Position numbers and translations under genes: made by a program
Notes under the pieces: generated by a model
Databases searched by the model: none
Told to the model about the DNA's origin: nothing
Seen by the model: only the letters and a program-made list of their open reading frames with translations
Shown: piece after piece, positions 22,374 to 33,195 of the stretch
How the letters are laid out: each line of letters starts with the position of its first letter
How positions within the stretch are numbered: position 1 is the first letter of the stretch
NCBI RefSeq assembly: GCF_048544455.1
Contig: NC_133537.1
Span: forward strand, 66,160,134-66,224,133
DNA: 64,000 nt
Source: Silene latifolia
Taxonomy: Eukaryota > Streptophyta > Magnoliopsida > Caryophyllales > Caryophyllaceae
Direction: 5' to 3'

Positions 22374-23942
22374 ATGGTGAAAACCCGAGGCCTACCCAAC
22401 AACAGGACCTGTCCTAATGTCCAACTTGAGACGGGTCAGTCGAGCAGTGAGCCTGTAGTTCCACCGGTGGAGGCATATCCATCGGTAGTCTTCTCTGATT
22501 TCAAACAGCGCAAGGCCTTTGTAGCCTTGATGAAGCGTCCTTTCCGACCTACTCGGTGTGTGAACCCCGAGATTTTAGAGACCTTGGGGATCCGGGGAGA
22601 TATAATTCATATGTTTGAGATTTTGGGAATGGAGGGGTTATATCATTTGAGGAAGAAGTCCTACCCCCATCTGACCTTAGAATTCCTGAGCTCGTATGAG
22701 TATGATAAGAAGGAGAAGACCGTCTCCTTCCGCCTCTTGAATGAGGATCGTGAGTTGACTTTGGATGAGTTTGCGGGCCATCTGGGTTTGGAGGAAGAGG
22801 GGACGGGATACCTGAGTGATGTTGCTAAGAACAGTGGTGCTCCTCTTTACCTTCCTTTTTTGACTGGTCGACCCGTCCCTAGTGCTAGTGCTATGCTGAT
22901 TAATGATGTGCAGCATGTTTCCCTTCGTATGTTTCTGAGGATGATGACTTGTTTGTTGTATGCGAGAGATGATGTGAGTAAGCTTAATTCTCATGAAGTT
23001 ATGTTACTTGTGTCTTACCTTAACCTGCACCGTAGGAAGCCGGTTTATTATAGTGCTCCAGGGATAGTGTGCTCTAGTTTGGAGCGTATGGCACAGTCTG
23101 AGACCCGACACATTGCTTGCGGGGCTATAGTGACCCGCCTATCTCAGCGACTGGCTGATTTTGAGGCCCCACCTCCTAAGGGGGATGAGTATGTGGAGAT
23201 TGTCCCTACCATGTACGCTCAGTATTTGCGTCAGAATAGGTGGTTGAGGAAGTTGGATGACGGGTCTTATGCCTGGAGGGTGAGGGGATCTATGTGGATG
23301 GTACTTTCTGACCCCGCCCATCTCCCTGTTATTGACCATTTAGCTGAGTGGGAACCCTGTGCTATACCTAGGCCTGAGCCCCAGACCTACCTGATTGACC
23401 CAAGAATTCTCTTGGACCTACCTAAGCCTGTCACCGTGCCTGAAGGACAGCAGCAGGCGCCTCCCCCACCTCGAGAGCGCCTTAGGGTTAGACAGTCTAG
23501 GGCATACCCGGTGGTACCTGAGCCCTCTTACTCCGTCCCTGACTTCTACCCTTATCAGTACTCGCCCTACCCCACAGTGCATGACCCCAGGATGCAGCCG
23601 AGTGACCTGGCTGAGCGGATCTCCACTACATTGGTGCTCCGCAACATGCATGAGATGGCCCATAACCAGGGCATAGGGACACAGCTAGCACAGCCTGTCT
23701 GGTGGAGAGGATCGGGGGTGGACACGGGAGTATTCCACAGCTACGGAGTTGATCCGAGTTACTGGAGGCTACCGGAGGAGACAGAGTTTGGCTACCTCGC
23801 GGGACCGTGGGTAGCCAACTACGGCAGCCAGCTAGGAGGGGATTACTCAGCAGCAGCAGGCTTTCCAGGAGCGGGGAGTTCAGGTGCAGGTACTTCTGGT
23901 GCAGGTGGTGACGATGACATGGAGGAGGGTCCTGGTTATTGA
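22374..23942 (+). CDS. Intact Athila-type ORF1 protein (522 aa) of element F2
   Basis: This is the longest intact frame on the plus strand. It is homologous to the Athila ORF1 of F1a, F1b and F1c. Residues ~50-130 match FLSS..E..., the core SFRLLNEDRELTLDEFAG aligns with EFRLEN..RMTLSEFGN, APLYLPFLTGR aligns with APLWRAMTGR, and CGAIVTRLSQRL aligns with VNGGLITRLVKHF. The C-terminal part is Pro/Tyr-rich (370-420), then Gly/Ala-rich, and ends in an acidic tail (GGDDDMEEGPGY), like the tails of the Athila copies. There is no signal peptide or obvious membrane helix. Its function is unknown; the family is listed as ATHILA ORF-1. It is the only gene of F2 and is flanked on both sides by palindrome arrays (21598-21766, 24198-24316). 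Intactness in an otherwise gene-less element suggests it is selected. Confidence 0.85.
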   Translation: MVKTRGLPNNRTCPNVQLETGQSSSEPVVPPVEAYPSVVFSDFKQRKAFVALMKRPFRPTRCVNPEILETLGIRGDIIHMFEILGMEGLYHLRKKSYPHLTLEFLSSYEYDKKEKTVSFRLLNEDRELTLDEFAGHLGLEEEGTGYLSDVAKNSGAPLYLPFLTGRPVPSASAMLINDVQHVSLRMFLRMMTCLLYARDDVSKLNSHEVMLLVSYLNLHRRKPVYYSAPGIVCSSLERMAQSETRHIACGAIVTRLSQRLADFEAPPPKGDEYVEIVPTMYAQYLRQNRWLRKLDDGSYAWRVRGSMWMVLSDPAHLPVIDHLAEWEPCAIPRPEPQTYLIDPRILLDLPKPVTVPEGQQQAPPPPRERLRVRQSRAYPVVPEPSYSVPDFYPYQYSPYPTVHDPRMQPSDLAERISTTLVLRNMHEMAHNQGIGTQLAQPVWWRGSGVDTGVFHSYGVDPSYWRLPEETEFGYLAGPWVANYGSQLGGDYSAAAGFPGAGSSGAGTSGAGGDDDMEEGPGY

Positions 23943-24197
23943 TCTTGTGTTGTTATATTGCTTGGATTGGTTTCTTTGGTGTTGGATTTATTTCTTTTAT
24001 GTTGGATGTTTGTTTCGGGATTTAGTATTTATCGTTGGATGACTGTACTCAGCTATAAGGCCGTTATTTACTTTAGCTTATCATGTGAAGACGTGTTGGC
24101 TTTCATTGTGTTTGGTACTATTGTAGGGAGTTTATTTGCAGGATGAGTCGTGAAAGCATCATCTGAACTACGTCAAAATGCTCTCTGCCTTTCGTAG

Positions 24198-24316
24198 CTC
24201 GACCGAGTATAGAAACTACTCGACCGAGTAGAGCTTACTCGGCCGTGTATCCAAACATACTCGACCGAGTAGAGCTTACTCGACCGAGTAGACACTCATA
24301 CTCGGCCGAGTGTTAC
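24198..24316 (+). repeat. Palindrome array downstream of the F2 ORF1
   Basis: Six units of (t)actcg(a/g)ccgagt(a) with 5-9-base spacers, one with a point change (ggccgtgta). It is the third site of the same array inside the element, besides the LTR and the ORF1 leader. Confidence 0.88.
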
Positions 24317-24923
24317 TGTTACAGAGATGATTAGGTGTTTGATAACTATGTCTTGTAAGTTTATGTGAACATCGGTCTGATTGGGGGTGCTTCATAGTAC
24401 CGTTTAGTGTAATTGTTTGCCCAAAAGATGGGCTATGACCACGTCACAGGTATGTGATTGTTTGGATTACATATTAAATTGTGAATGTTTAGTTATATGG
24501 CGGTGGGTAGCATAAAGAAATTTAACTTGTTCAAGGTGTCGCATGAGTCTATATACGATAATGTATATTAACGGAAAGTGTGGGTTGTCACGAATCTTAT
24601 ATGTATAAATGTTCGGTTATTTAATGCAATCTTTTGTGGTGCTAATATGTGGCTACAATTATAACAAGTCCAACTGGATTAGAGAAACTGGTGTTCGGTA
24701 TGTGGCTAAAATAACAAGCTAATGAATAAAGCTTCTACAATTTGATGACATCAACTTAGATGTACACAAAATACCTTTTTGTCGACACTTTTGTTTCTAG
24801 GGGTCATATTTGGGTAATGTCATAGGTTAAGTTTTGTATCATACTTTAAAGTTAATTACAGTTGTGAGTAATGTCACAGTAGGATGGGTACGTTTATTGT
24901 GGGTACGGAAAGTATTTAGTGGT
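24317..24923 (+). other. F2 3' region, no gene seen
   Basis: About 600 bases of AT-rich non-coding DNA between the third array and the first hairpin/purine tract. No recognisable protein. Confidence 0.5.
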
Positions 24924-24958
24924 GAACTTCGGAGACGAAGTTCCTTTAAAGGGGGGAA
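24924..24958 (+). other. Ghost hairpin + polypurine tract inside F2
   Basis: gaacttcg-gaga-cgaagttc forms an 8-bp stem and is followed by aaaggggggaaga. It duplicates the functional module at 25464-25500, about 540 bases upstream of it, but is followed by gtaatgtcacgg instead of the F2 LTR start. It looks like the junction of another, related element, retained by recombination or template switching. Confidence 0.6.
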
Positions 24959-25003
24959 GAGTAATGTCACGGAAACAAATGGTTAGAATGCCTATAATGA
25001 TTG

Positions 25004-25070
25004 GAATCACATGTATGTTGTGTATGTTAGTATTTGGAATCACATGTATGTTGTGTATGTTAGTATTCGG
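25004..25070 (+). repeat. Tandem duplication, 33-base unit
   Basis: ggaatcacatgtatgttgtg... is repeated twice head to tail with one difference (attt/attc) and is followed by a partial third start (ggaatgacat). A short local duplication; no function seen. Confidence 0.8.
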
Positions 25071-25463
25071 AATGACATTCATGATACAGGTCACATTGAA
25101 GTTACATTTTTGTTTCCTTGAAGTTGTATCCATGTTGTACTTAAGTGATATGAATGTTATACTTTTATTTTGTATGGGTGTCTCAAATAATGTTATACTT
25201 TCTATGTTATACTTTGTATGGGTGTGCGGAATGCTGTGGTTGGGAATTGTTTTGTAGATGTGTATTGTTGCTAGTCGTGGTGATTGTTTTAACAAGAGAG
25301 TGCATATGAATTCATTACACTTATTTGGAAGAATAGTGGTGATGGATGATTGTTGTTTGAATAAGGTGGTGTGGCGGTAGTGTCAAGATGGTTTGAGTTC
25401 GTACGCTTTTATGTAGGTGGTTAGTGTCACAGTGCGTAACCCTGTAGGAGTAGCGTTTGGGCT

Positions 25464-25500
25464 GAACTTCTGGGACGAAGTTCTTTTAAGGGGGGAAGAC
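25464..25500 (+). other. Hairpin and polypurine tract of F2
   Basis: gaacttctgggacgaagttc can fold with a 7-bp stem. It is followed by ttttaaggggggaagac, which abuts the 3' LTR start TGTAATACCC. The same arrangement occurs in F3 (43324-43360). Confidence 0.8.
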
Positions 25501-26849
25501 TGTAATACCCAGGATATTCAAGGACTCTGTTGACCGACCCTGCTAACCAAGACAGACGGTAGGGATGAATGGGTGAGGGATCAGACTTATTACATGAACT
25601 TTATAGGGTGGTTTACTCGACCTAGCAGAGGCTACTCGGCCGAGTATCACCTATACTCGACCGAGTAGAGCCTACTCGGCCGAGTACTCCAGTACTCGAC
25701 AGAGTATGGCTGCTGTCGACGCGTCATATAAAATGCAAGTTCGCGAGATTCATTTCATTTCCCCATTTCCTCGACAGTTCCGCTTTCTCTAACCCTAGCC
25801 TACCTCCCTCTTTTATCACCCCATTTCTATACACTCTCATGATTATAGCCTAAACCTTCACCATGGGAAGGATGGGATTCGCTTAGGAAGGATGGCGTGC
25901 GTGGTTGTCGTCTATGTCACCGTCGATGCGTGTTGTTAGGTAAGTCTCTGCCTTGTGTTCTTTTGGGTAGTTCATTGAGGATAGTTGTGTAATAGGATAT
26001 GGTTATCGTTGTAGGATGCATACAGGAGTCCTGTTTGGCTGTATATAGATGTCTCTCATGGTTGTGATAAGGTAGGTTTTCCTACTCAGTACCGTTAATT
26101 AATTGTGATTGTTATTGTTGCACATCTTTTGTTATCTGCTGATCATCGGTGTTCGGGCATTGTGTGACGATGTTGGTGTGGAGGTGTTGTGACAGCTGTG
26201 ATGATGTGTTTGTGTTGTGATTGTGGTGGAGTCACTTGCGGGAGTGGCTTCACACCCTAGTTCGCCCTCCGTGGAACCCGCCACGGGAGGGGATGTGCAC
26301 ATTAAGGGACAGGGATTGTTAGTCGCTCGTTGATGAGCTGGACTAGGTGGGATAGGATGTGGTCACCCACTGGCGGCAAGGATTACCTGTTGCGATGGGT
26401 AATCTGGCAGGGCTACAAACTTCGGTGTGTAATCGGTTACTGTGCGAGATCGGGAGACTGGGTTGGAGGATGATCAGCTGGTTACATTGCTTACCTGTTT
26501 TACATTTAATTAGTCGGTACTGACCCCGTGTTGTTTTGTGGTATCTGCGGTGATCCATTTGGGGATGGTGAGCAGTTGGCTTAGCAGGTACTGTTGATTG
26601 TGGCTGCTAGGATTGGAGGGATCGAGTCATCACGCTGCCAGTCTAGAAGAGTTGTGTCATGAGTTGTTGTAGTCTTTATTTTTGGTATAAGTAGTTTGTA
26701 TTGAGTCGTATTGTATAAGGTACATTAATATTTTATAATTGTTCTTTTATGGTCTGATTTGATCTACTTCCTCGGGAAACCGAGATGGTGACACCGTCAT
26801 ACACTAGAATGATCCTTGGTAAGGCGTTCTGGTGTGCGGGGGTGTTACA
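25501..26849 (+). repeat. 3' LTR of F2 (1349 bp)
   Basis: TGTAATACCCAGG...GGGTGTTACA, followed by the target duplication ctaag. It includes the palindrome array (about 25612-25706); one unit is changed (actcgacagagta). Confidence 0.93.
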
Positions 26850-26921
26850 CTAAGTCCTTTATCTTGCCTAGATGATGGCAATGATGCCGGTGATGAGGAT
26901 GTCGCAATGAGCGACAATTGA

Positions 26922-29008
26922 GGGTTGACAAGGCTATTTGGAGGATATCACACATGCGGGGTTGATTACTTGACTTCAACCTATTCCATTGTGAGTTTCC
27001 TACACCTCCTTTAGCTTTGTCTCTTTATCATGTTTTTAATCTTTATCTTGAGTATTTGTTTTGAGCCCTAGCAACATTTAAAGGACTCCCACCTCGGTTC
27101 CATTGAGGTGTCTCATTTATTGTTCCCGCTTTGAAAATCCAAAATGACAATTAGGATTCATGCATTGCATCCTTTCCTTGTGCATGAACTCCTCCTATTT
27201 TTACACTAGAAATAGTGTCTTATTTGGTTTGGGGAAGTTCAAACACAAGGGATGCGAGTTAATTCAAATTATCTCTCCAAACAATAGAAAGCATGCATCA
27301 TATAGAATAGATTAGAATGCATCACTTATGAATATATGTCATATATTTTGCATATTAGTGTAGAAATCATGCATATTAATTTAGCTTGCATTGCATAATT
27401 TTCTATCGTATCTGTCATTGAGGACAATGCCCATACTAGTGTGAGGATGGGAAATTCTAACTTAACTTTTAAAATCAAAAATGATAAAAATTGAATTTTT
27501 TTGAAAAACATGTTATTTCATTTCACAAAAACAAAAACCATAAAAAATTGAAAAATTTTAAAAATCCAAAAACATGTCCTTTCCTTTGTAGTATAGAATT
27601 GTATTTTGTGTATATACTTGTGTTTGTTTGTCCTCTTATCACATTGGATCGACTACGCCACATCCGAGGCATGAGGAATATGAAGACCGCATGGTATGAT
27701 CTTTCCAATTTCCTTTTTCCTCTCTATGTTAATGAGTATGTGGCTTTATTTTGGTTGATGCGGTACAAACCAATGTGATCTTATGAGTTGCATCTAGTTT
27801 AGATGGCATACTAGTTGATAGAAGCATATGCTTTAGGTTGTATAAATGTTAGTTGCATCATGGCATGTAGTTGCATTTTAGGAAAGATTTTGTGAAAACA
27901 TCTATTTGGGAAACTTGACAAGTGTATATAAGGCCATTGTAGATACGTTTTCTTCTTGAGACATTGCTCATTAGAATACCTCTAAAACACCCTAGGATTT
28001 GTCGTGCTAGTATCCTTTGACCCATGGACTAAGGCCTAGTCAAGAGTACCTTGTGATGTGATGACTCCTTGACTTCCGTTTATTCCAAGGTGGCCCTTGA
28101 AACCATGCAACCATCTTCCACTTCTATCATCATTTTTGTCAACAAAAAAGGAATGGGTACAAAAATTATCAACTTGAGTTCAAGTACCAAAATAAAAAAC
28201 AAGAAGTTTGCACAAATTTGCATCAAAGAAAAGAGGAGTACAAAAATAATAACTCATATGCTTCAAATAAAAGCACCCTTGTTACAAATTGGGGTGACTT
28301 TGAAAATGTTCAAAAAATGCAAAAGTTGAGAATTGTCAAGCATCAAATTGCCAAACATCAAAGAAATGGCGAAGAAAATTGTTCTCAAAAATGTCAAATG
28401 CCATAAGAATTTGGGGGGAATAACAAAACCAAAAGCAAACTCCCACTATGAAACTCAAAAACTATTGATCCCTTTTTCCATTAAACCCACTTTTGTGCAT
28501 GGTAGAGAGGGGAGGACCCTTCTTCTTGTCTAGACAAGAAGGGGAATTCCGCGATCCTACAGTGTTTCTAACATCATAGGGAGTCTACTCTTGACAAAAG
28601 CATTTAGCAATTGAGGACGAAGGTACCCTAGCTTGACACAACTTGGAGATGATTTATTGGTATCCTTCTAGGCTTAGTAACTTGAAGAAACCATATCTAT
28701 AATGGAGTGTGTACCCTTAGATTACTTCCCTTCTAGATAATTTCTGCCACTTAGATGAGGAAAGTGGCTATTATTTTGTAGATGCATCCATTACCTTCTT
28801 TTGTCTGCTTAATGATTGGATGTATCGCCATTTTAGCAAGCCCCACCTTGCCTTGCAAGAAGGCATCTTACCTCATGGATGTCTTGTTGTGAGTTGAAGG
28901 GGTGGAGTGAGACCCGTTAATTGTCTCATATCGGCTATATTAGTAGGTTAGTTTAAATAAAGGTCATAGTTTTAGTCACCTCTTTACTCGGGACGAGCAA
29001 AGGTTCGG
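26922..29008 (+). other. 3' non-coding region of F1b
   Basis: It aligns with 8741-10822 of F1a throughout. Small frames (27491-27778, 28069-28533) are not kept between copies. It contains the conserved block at 27645-27770 and tgaggacaatgcccata. Confidence 0.7.
27645..27770 (+). other. Conserved Athila 3' block (F1b copy)
   Basis: Same block as 9470-9590 and 46570-46690 (minus). In this copy the frame RLRHIRGMRNMKTAWYDLS...LFPLYVNEYVALFW stays open, with TGG where F1a and F1c have TGA. Confidence 0.65.
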
Positions 29009-29020
29009 TTTGGGGATGTT
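29009..29020 (+). other. Polypurine tract of F1b
   Basis: TTTGGGGATGTT, directly before the 3' LTR start TGATGTG. Identical to F1a. Confidence 0.78.
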
Positions 29021-30747
29021 TGATGTGACTCATATTTGAGCACATTTAGTCCCCGAATTAACCTCGTTCATATGCTTTCTAGCATATATTAGGGTCATTT
29101 CTTATCTTTAGTTTCCCATTTTACATATTCTTTGAGGGTTTGTGTCCTTGGTAGGAGAGGATTGCAAACCTTGCATTTATGGAGCGCAATGGAGCTAAAT
29201 GGATTGCATCTAATGACCAAGCATCGAAGAGGAGACCGACACTAGAGGCTTAAGCAAATAAATAAAGTGAAATGGGCAATGACGAAAAGATCCTTGCATC
29301 CCCAACACAATCCCCGCGGATTGTTAAGGAGCCAAACAAGGGAAGAACCCTGTCCAACGATCCGAGCGGCCCGAGCTCGGGACGAGCAAATCAGAGCAAC
29401 GATCCGAGCGTCCCTGAGCATGATCCGAGCGTACCAAAGCACAATCCGGGCGTCCCGACTGCCAGCCCAAGCGGATCTCCTTACAGGACAGGCCGTGCTT
29501 CAGGTGAGGACGAGCGGATCCTGGTGGGAGTTGCAAGCATGATCCGCGCATGTCCCTCGGGAGTTGCAATTCCTCAAGCTTCTCTTAGGGTCTTAATAGT
29601 CATTTAAGCCCTTAGTAACCCTAATCCTTGTACTTAATTTTAGTATAAATACCCCATTGTACTACCTAGATTATCATCCATTCTTAATCAATTCTTAATC
29701 AGTCTTTAGTCAAGGTTTAATATCATCTTAATACTCTCTTAATTTAGTCTTAATCTAGTTGTAATACACATTTCAATATTAATCACATCTTAATCTTTCC
29801 TTAATTCTCTCAATTGTTCTTAGTTTTATTTGGGTAATTAGAAGATTATTGGGGTTTATTGGAGGATTGACAACCTTCCATCAATCATCAAGTACTTCTA
29901 TTATTCTTTTCTTTATTATTTGGATCATCTCCATAGGTATAATTCCTTTTTACCCTTGTTTAATTATTGTTAATCACATCATTTATTCATCATGTTTTAC
30001 TTTGTTAGTATGATTGACAACCTTATTAGCATGCTAAACTTGACCATGAGTGAGTAGTTCTTTAGCTAAGGTTAATGGAAAATTAGGGGAAACAAACATG
30101 GAAATTGATTTATGCTTAATCTAATATGTTTTCATAATTGATTTGCTTGCTTGTTGTGATTTCAACCTATGCACATGTTATGTTTGATGAAATGCGAGCC
30201 TATGAATCCTTGCATTTTTTATCCATCTCCTATCTTTTCAATGAGGCTTGTAAGACATAAACCAACTCGAGCCTCATTAGACCATGCATAACAGTTGAAT
30301 ATGGGGAGACTAAGTCGACTTGTAGGTGTTTTATAGTCTAGACGACTCAGCTCCGGGTCCTAAATTCTCATAGGGATTGTAAGATATACACTAACTCGAT
30401 CCCATCACAATAGTAAGTGCTTGCATCTATTTAAGAACATGTTTGTATAATCTATTTCCATGAATCCCCTATGAACCCATGACACCCTAGTGCTTTTAAT
30501 CAATTGTTTACAACCCCTTTATTTGCTTTACTTAATTTACATTCATCTTATTGATTAGTTTAGACCACATCTCATCTCAAACCCAATTTGTGACACCCTA
30601 AGACATAGCTACTTGCAATTGAAAATCCTACATCAATACCTGTCCCTAGGGATCCAACCTTTACTTACCTCTTTACTAGGAGTAGTTTGTGAAGTTATAA
30701 ATATTGTTTTGGTTGGTAGCTTTTGACGACGAGTTTAAACCGGACCA
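29021..30747 (+). repeat. 3' LTR of F1b (1727 bp)
   Basis: TGATGTGACTCATATTTG...TTTAAACCGGACCA, followed by target duplication tcagg. It has a GC-rich array at about 29350-29560 and a TATA box tataaata at 29644-29651. Confidence 0.93.
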
Positions 30748-30752
30748 TCAGG

Positions 30753-32847
30753 CTCACTACTTTTTTCCTTTGAAGGGGGAGAATCAACCTCATCATCAGC
30801 ATGCAACTTGCAAAGGTCAGGATAGGTGGCATTAAGGTTAGCCATCTCCTTATCAGGGTTCCAGTATGGCCTGTCTTCAACAGGCTCCTTCATGGCATCT
30901 ACATGACCCTTGCCAAAGAAATACATGGCAGCATCCTTGTATCTACCTTGCACCAAGTCCCTCTCAGCAGCCAGCTCCTCATTTACCTTCAGCTGATCCT
31001 GCATAGCCTACTTCTCAGCTTTCAATTCTTCCTGGACAGTATCAAGCTTGGCCTGGATAGACTTCACAACATTCTGAGCAGAACCCAGCTTTGATGTCTC
31101 CACAACCAGCCGCGCCTTCCTTGCCTCATTTTCCTTCTTTAAAGATTCATTCTCCATTTTCGGCAGCTCCAAATCCGTTTTCAGGGACTCAACATCCTTC
31201 TTCAGGCATTGCACCTCCCAGTCCAAAGTATCCTTGACACCATTTGAAGATTCCAACTGACAGGCACCCCTCAACATATCATTCACATTCTACAAAAAGA
31301 CCACCAATCAGGCAAAACAAAACAAAAAACACACAACCAAAACAAAACTAAGGAGAAAAGAATCATTACCTCCTGCAGCATAGTAACCAGGTTAGTAGCA
31401 TAGTCCCTGGAATGATACATAGCAGCCAATGCCTGAGCAGATGACTCCTTAGCCTGATATTTGTAGTAGGGATCGTCAACCAAGAAAGAATGAGCCTGGA
31501 TCTGTTCCTTAGTAAATTGAACTTCATCAAGCTTGGCCCTTACTCCCCTAACCTCACCAACTCCCTCTGAAGTCTCATCCGACCTCTTCCTTTTGTCAGC
31601 ACAACCAGGCTCATCAATCACAACCTTTAGGGGAGACACGAATTGAGCCTGCTGGGTAGGTGCCTGGACTTGCAATGTGCTATCACTTCCTGTAGCCTCA
31701 CTGCTCCGTGATTTCTCCCATGTGATCTGGGAAACACCTGCCTTCACTAAAGACAATCTAAAGCTAGCAATCCTGGCAGAAGCTCTGGTAGCTACACGAC
31801 GAAACCCTATATCAGTAATACTAACGTGTGTTCAGGCAAAGCAATTCACAAAGAAGAGACAACAAACTTACTGCCTGACGAAGAAGCCCTTCAAGCTTTG
31901 GCACCCTTAACAGCCTTATAGGTGCTCGACTTAGCCTTCTTAAAACGAGGCATATGTGCTTGCCCAAGACAGGCATGCCACACCCTCTCCTCATCAGGCA
32001 GGGCCATGAAAGCAGCAATCCGGTCAGCTTATCCCTCAGCATCAGGATTATTAGCCCAATCGGCCACTGCGAATACAATTCAAGTAAGCCTACTTTCAAA
32101 AATTAATGTATAAACTATTCTGACCAAAATTGAATGCAGGGAAAAGAATCTACCTACCTCAATAGCAGGACAGCTGAGATAATCCAAGTCAGGAGCAACG
32201 GCATCTGCCCTGATAAACATATAGGTCTGTGCCCAACCCTTGTCATCACCTGAATCAAAATTTGTAATCAGATGAGTCATCTTTGCCCTAACTCGAAGAT
32301 TGAAATGCCCAGTTGTATTGCTCTTCAAATGGTAAACATTCTTAAAATCCTCAAATGTAATTACCAAGTTATGCTTGGCACATAGATGTTCAACAGAATG
32401 AACAATTTTCCAAACCATTGGCATGAGCTGGAAAGGGGGAACCTTGACGGCCCTGATAACTTCAGTCATGAACGAAGAAAGTGGAAGCTGACAGCCTCCT
32501 TTGAACGCCCACTCAAAAATACCAAACCGGCCAGGACTACACCAGTTAGCCCTGACTGGACCGCTCTCAGGGATCCAAACTTCAGCCTCAGCAGGGAGAA
32601 GACCCCTACCTTTCAAATAGTGCTCAAAAGAAGGCTTCAATTGATTATCCTCAGGAAAGGAAGCAGACAGAGATTTTACAGGGGCAAAAGAAACACCCTT
32701 GTATGACATAGACAGGATTTCTGGAGGAGTAGGAATCTCCATAACTTCATCTTCGGGAATGATTTAAGGAACGTTAACCACCACAGGAGCCTGTTCAGCC
32801 ACAGCAGCAGCCTTGGACGCAGCAGTCTTTCTTCTTCCTCCAGCCAT
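30753..32847 (-). pseudogene. Antisense ORF of Tat copy B (Transposase_28-like), multi-exon, broken
   Basis: The ATG at 32847 starts MAGGRRKTAASKA. Codon 28 is TAA (32766-32764), after which the frame stays open from 32763 to about 32154. The conserved region carries VWIPESGPVRANW, RFGIFEWAFKGGC, LPLSSF, MPMVWKIVHS and FDSGDDKGWA. A GT donor at 32153 and an AG acceptor at 32067 join IEV to VADWANNPDAEG; that exon has further stops. Later exons encode a polar region with DKRKRSDETS (31756-31283) and a coiled coil rich in Leu, Lys and Glu (31286-30735), ending in an acidic tail split by F1b (see 12675-12758). The product is unknown; in related elements such ORFs lie antisense between integrase and the 3' LTR. 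Confidence 0.78.
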
Positions 32848-32968
32848 TTTTTATGATTGGAATTTAAGATTGATTTTTTCAGAAAAGGTTATTTCACAAA
32901 AGGAATTATAGAAGAGAAGGAAGTTTTTAGAGAATGGGAATAAGGAAGCAAAACAAACGGTGCAAAGA

Positions 32969-32976
32969 TATTTATA
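32969..32976 (-). promoter_or_regulatory. TATA box of the antisense ORF, copy B
   Basis: Minus-strand TATAAATA in ggctataaatatc, about 122 bases upstream of the ATG at 32847. It corresponds to 832-839 in copy A. Confidence 0.62.
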
Positions 32977-33195
32977 GCCGCAAAAATAACGGGTAGCACA
33001 AGTGGACAAATACAATCATGACTCTCCTAGGGTTTGATGAACCTACCTTATTTAAGAAGACTAGCCATTATAGAAGTTGAAAGGAACTCAAACTCTTTTT
33101 CGGTAAAATATTCCTATACAATTTTTTGCCTGGCCCGAATTTCTATCTCCTTATCCCTGGCCAGATCCACTAGGGACAAGAAGATAAGGGGCGAT

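Larger units (their letters stand above)
19574..26849 (+). mobile_element. Non-autonomous LTR retrotransposon F2 carrying an intact Athila-type ORF1 in a Tekay/Del-like backbone
   Basis: Two LTRs (1351 and 1349 bp) are flanked by the direct repeat ctaag (19569-19573 and 26850-26854). The LTRs start TGTAATAC and end GTGTTACA. The primer site is tRNA-iMet (tggtatcagagcc), and a gaacttc...gaagttc hairpin plus aaggggggaagac tract precedes the 3' LTR. These are features of Tekay/Del chromoviruses and differ from Athila. There is no gag, protease, reverse transcriptase or integrase; the only gene is a 522-codon ORF1 (22374-23942). The element is nested in the ORF1 pseudogene of F1b, so an ORF1-carrying element sits inside another ORF1. 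Confidence 0.92.
18566..26921 (+). pseudogene. Athila ORF1 of F1b, split by the F2 insertion
   Basis: It starts MARTKGGTK at 18566. An in-frame TGA (18938) interrupts the otherwise continuous frame 18566-19573, which holds the conserved core (EFRLEN, APLWKAITGRKF, VNGGLVTRLAKHFNPNF). Element F2 (19574-26849) lies inside. When F2 and one ctaag are removed, the frame runs ...WLIKEAKSFILP, aligning with WLTKGSTPIFLP of F1a. A large deletion follows, because only the acidic C-terminus (DDGNDAGDEDVAMSDN, stop at 26919) remains, in another frame. About 170-200 residues of the Pro/Gln-rich part are therefore missing. Confidence 0.85.
12759..30747 (+). mobile_element. Athila-type element F1b: gag-protease + ORF1, no pol; contains nested element F2
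   Basis: Two 1727-bp LTRs (12759-14485, 29021-30747) are flanked by the direct repeat tcagg (12754-12758 and 30748-30752), so this is a genuine insertion. Order: LTR, primer site (14490), gag-protease (14624-17534), motif array (17838-18205), ORF1 (18566 on, split by F2), 3' region, polypurine tract (29009-29020), LTR. No reverse transcriptase, RNase H or integrase is present: 47 bases after the gag-protease stop the sequence already aligns with the post-integrase sequence of F1a (gagagtttggtgga). It must have moved with enzymes supplied in trans. Removing F2 (7276 bp plus one 5-bp duplication) leaves about 10.7 kb. Confidence 0.92.

Noticed and set aside
21598..24316. CRISPR array or satellite DNA at the actcgaccgagta repeats
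   Set aside because: Units are short palindromes with short variable spacers in a plant retrotransposon. There are no cas genes, no constant spacer length and no long tandem monomer.
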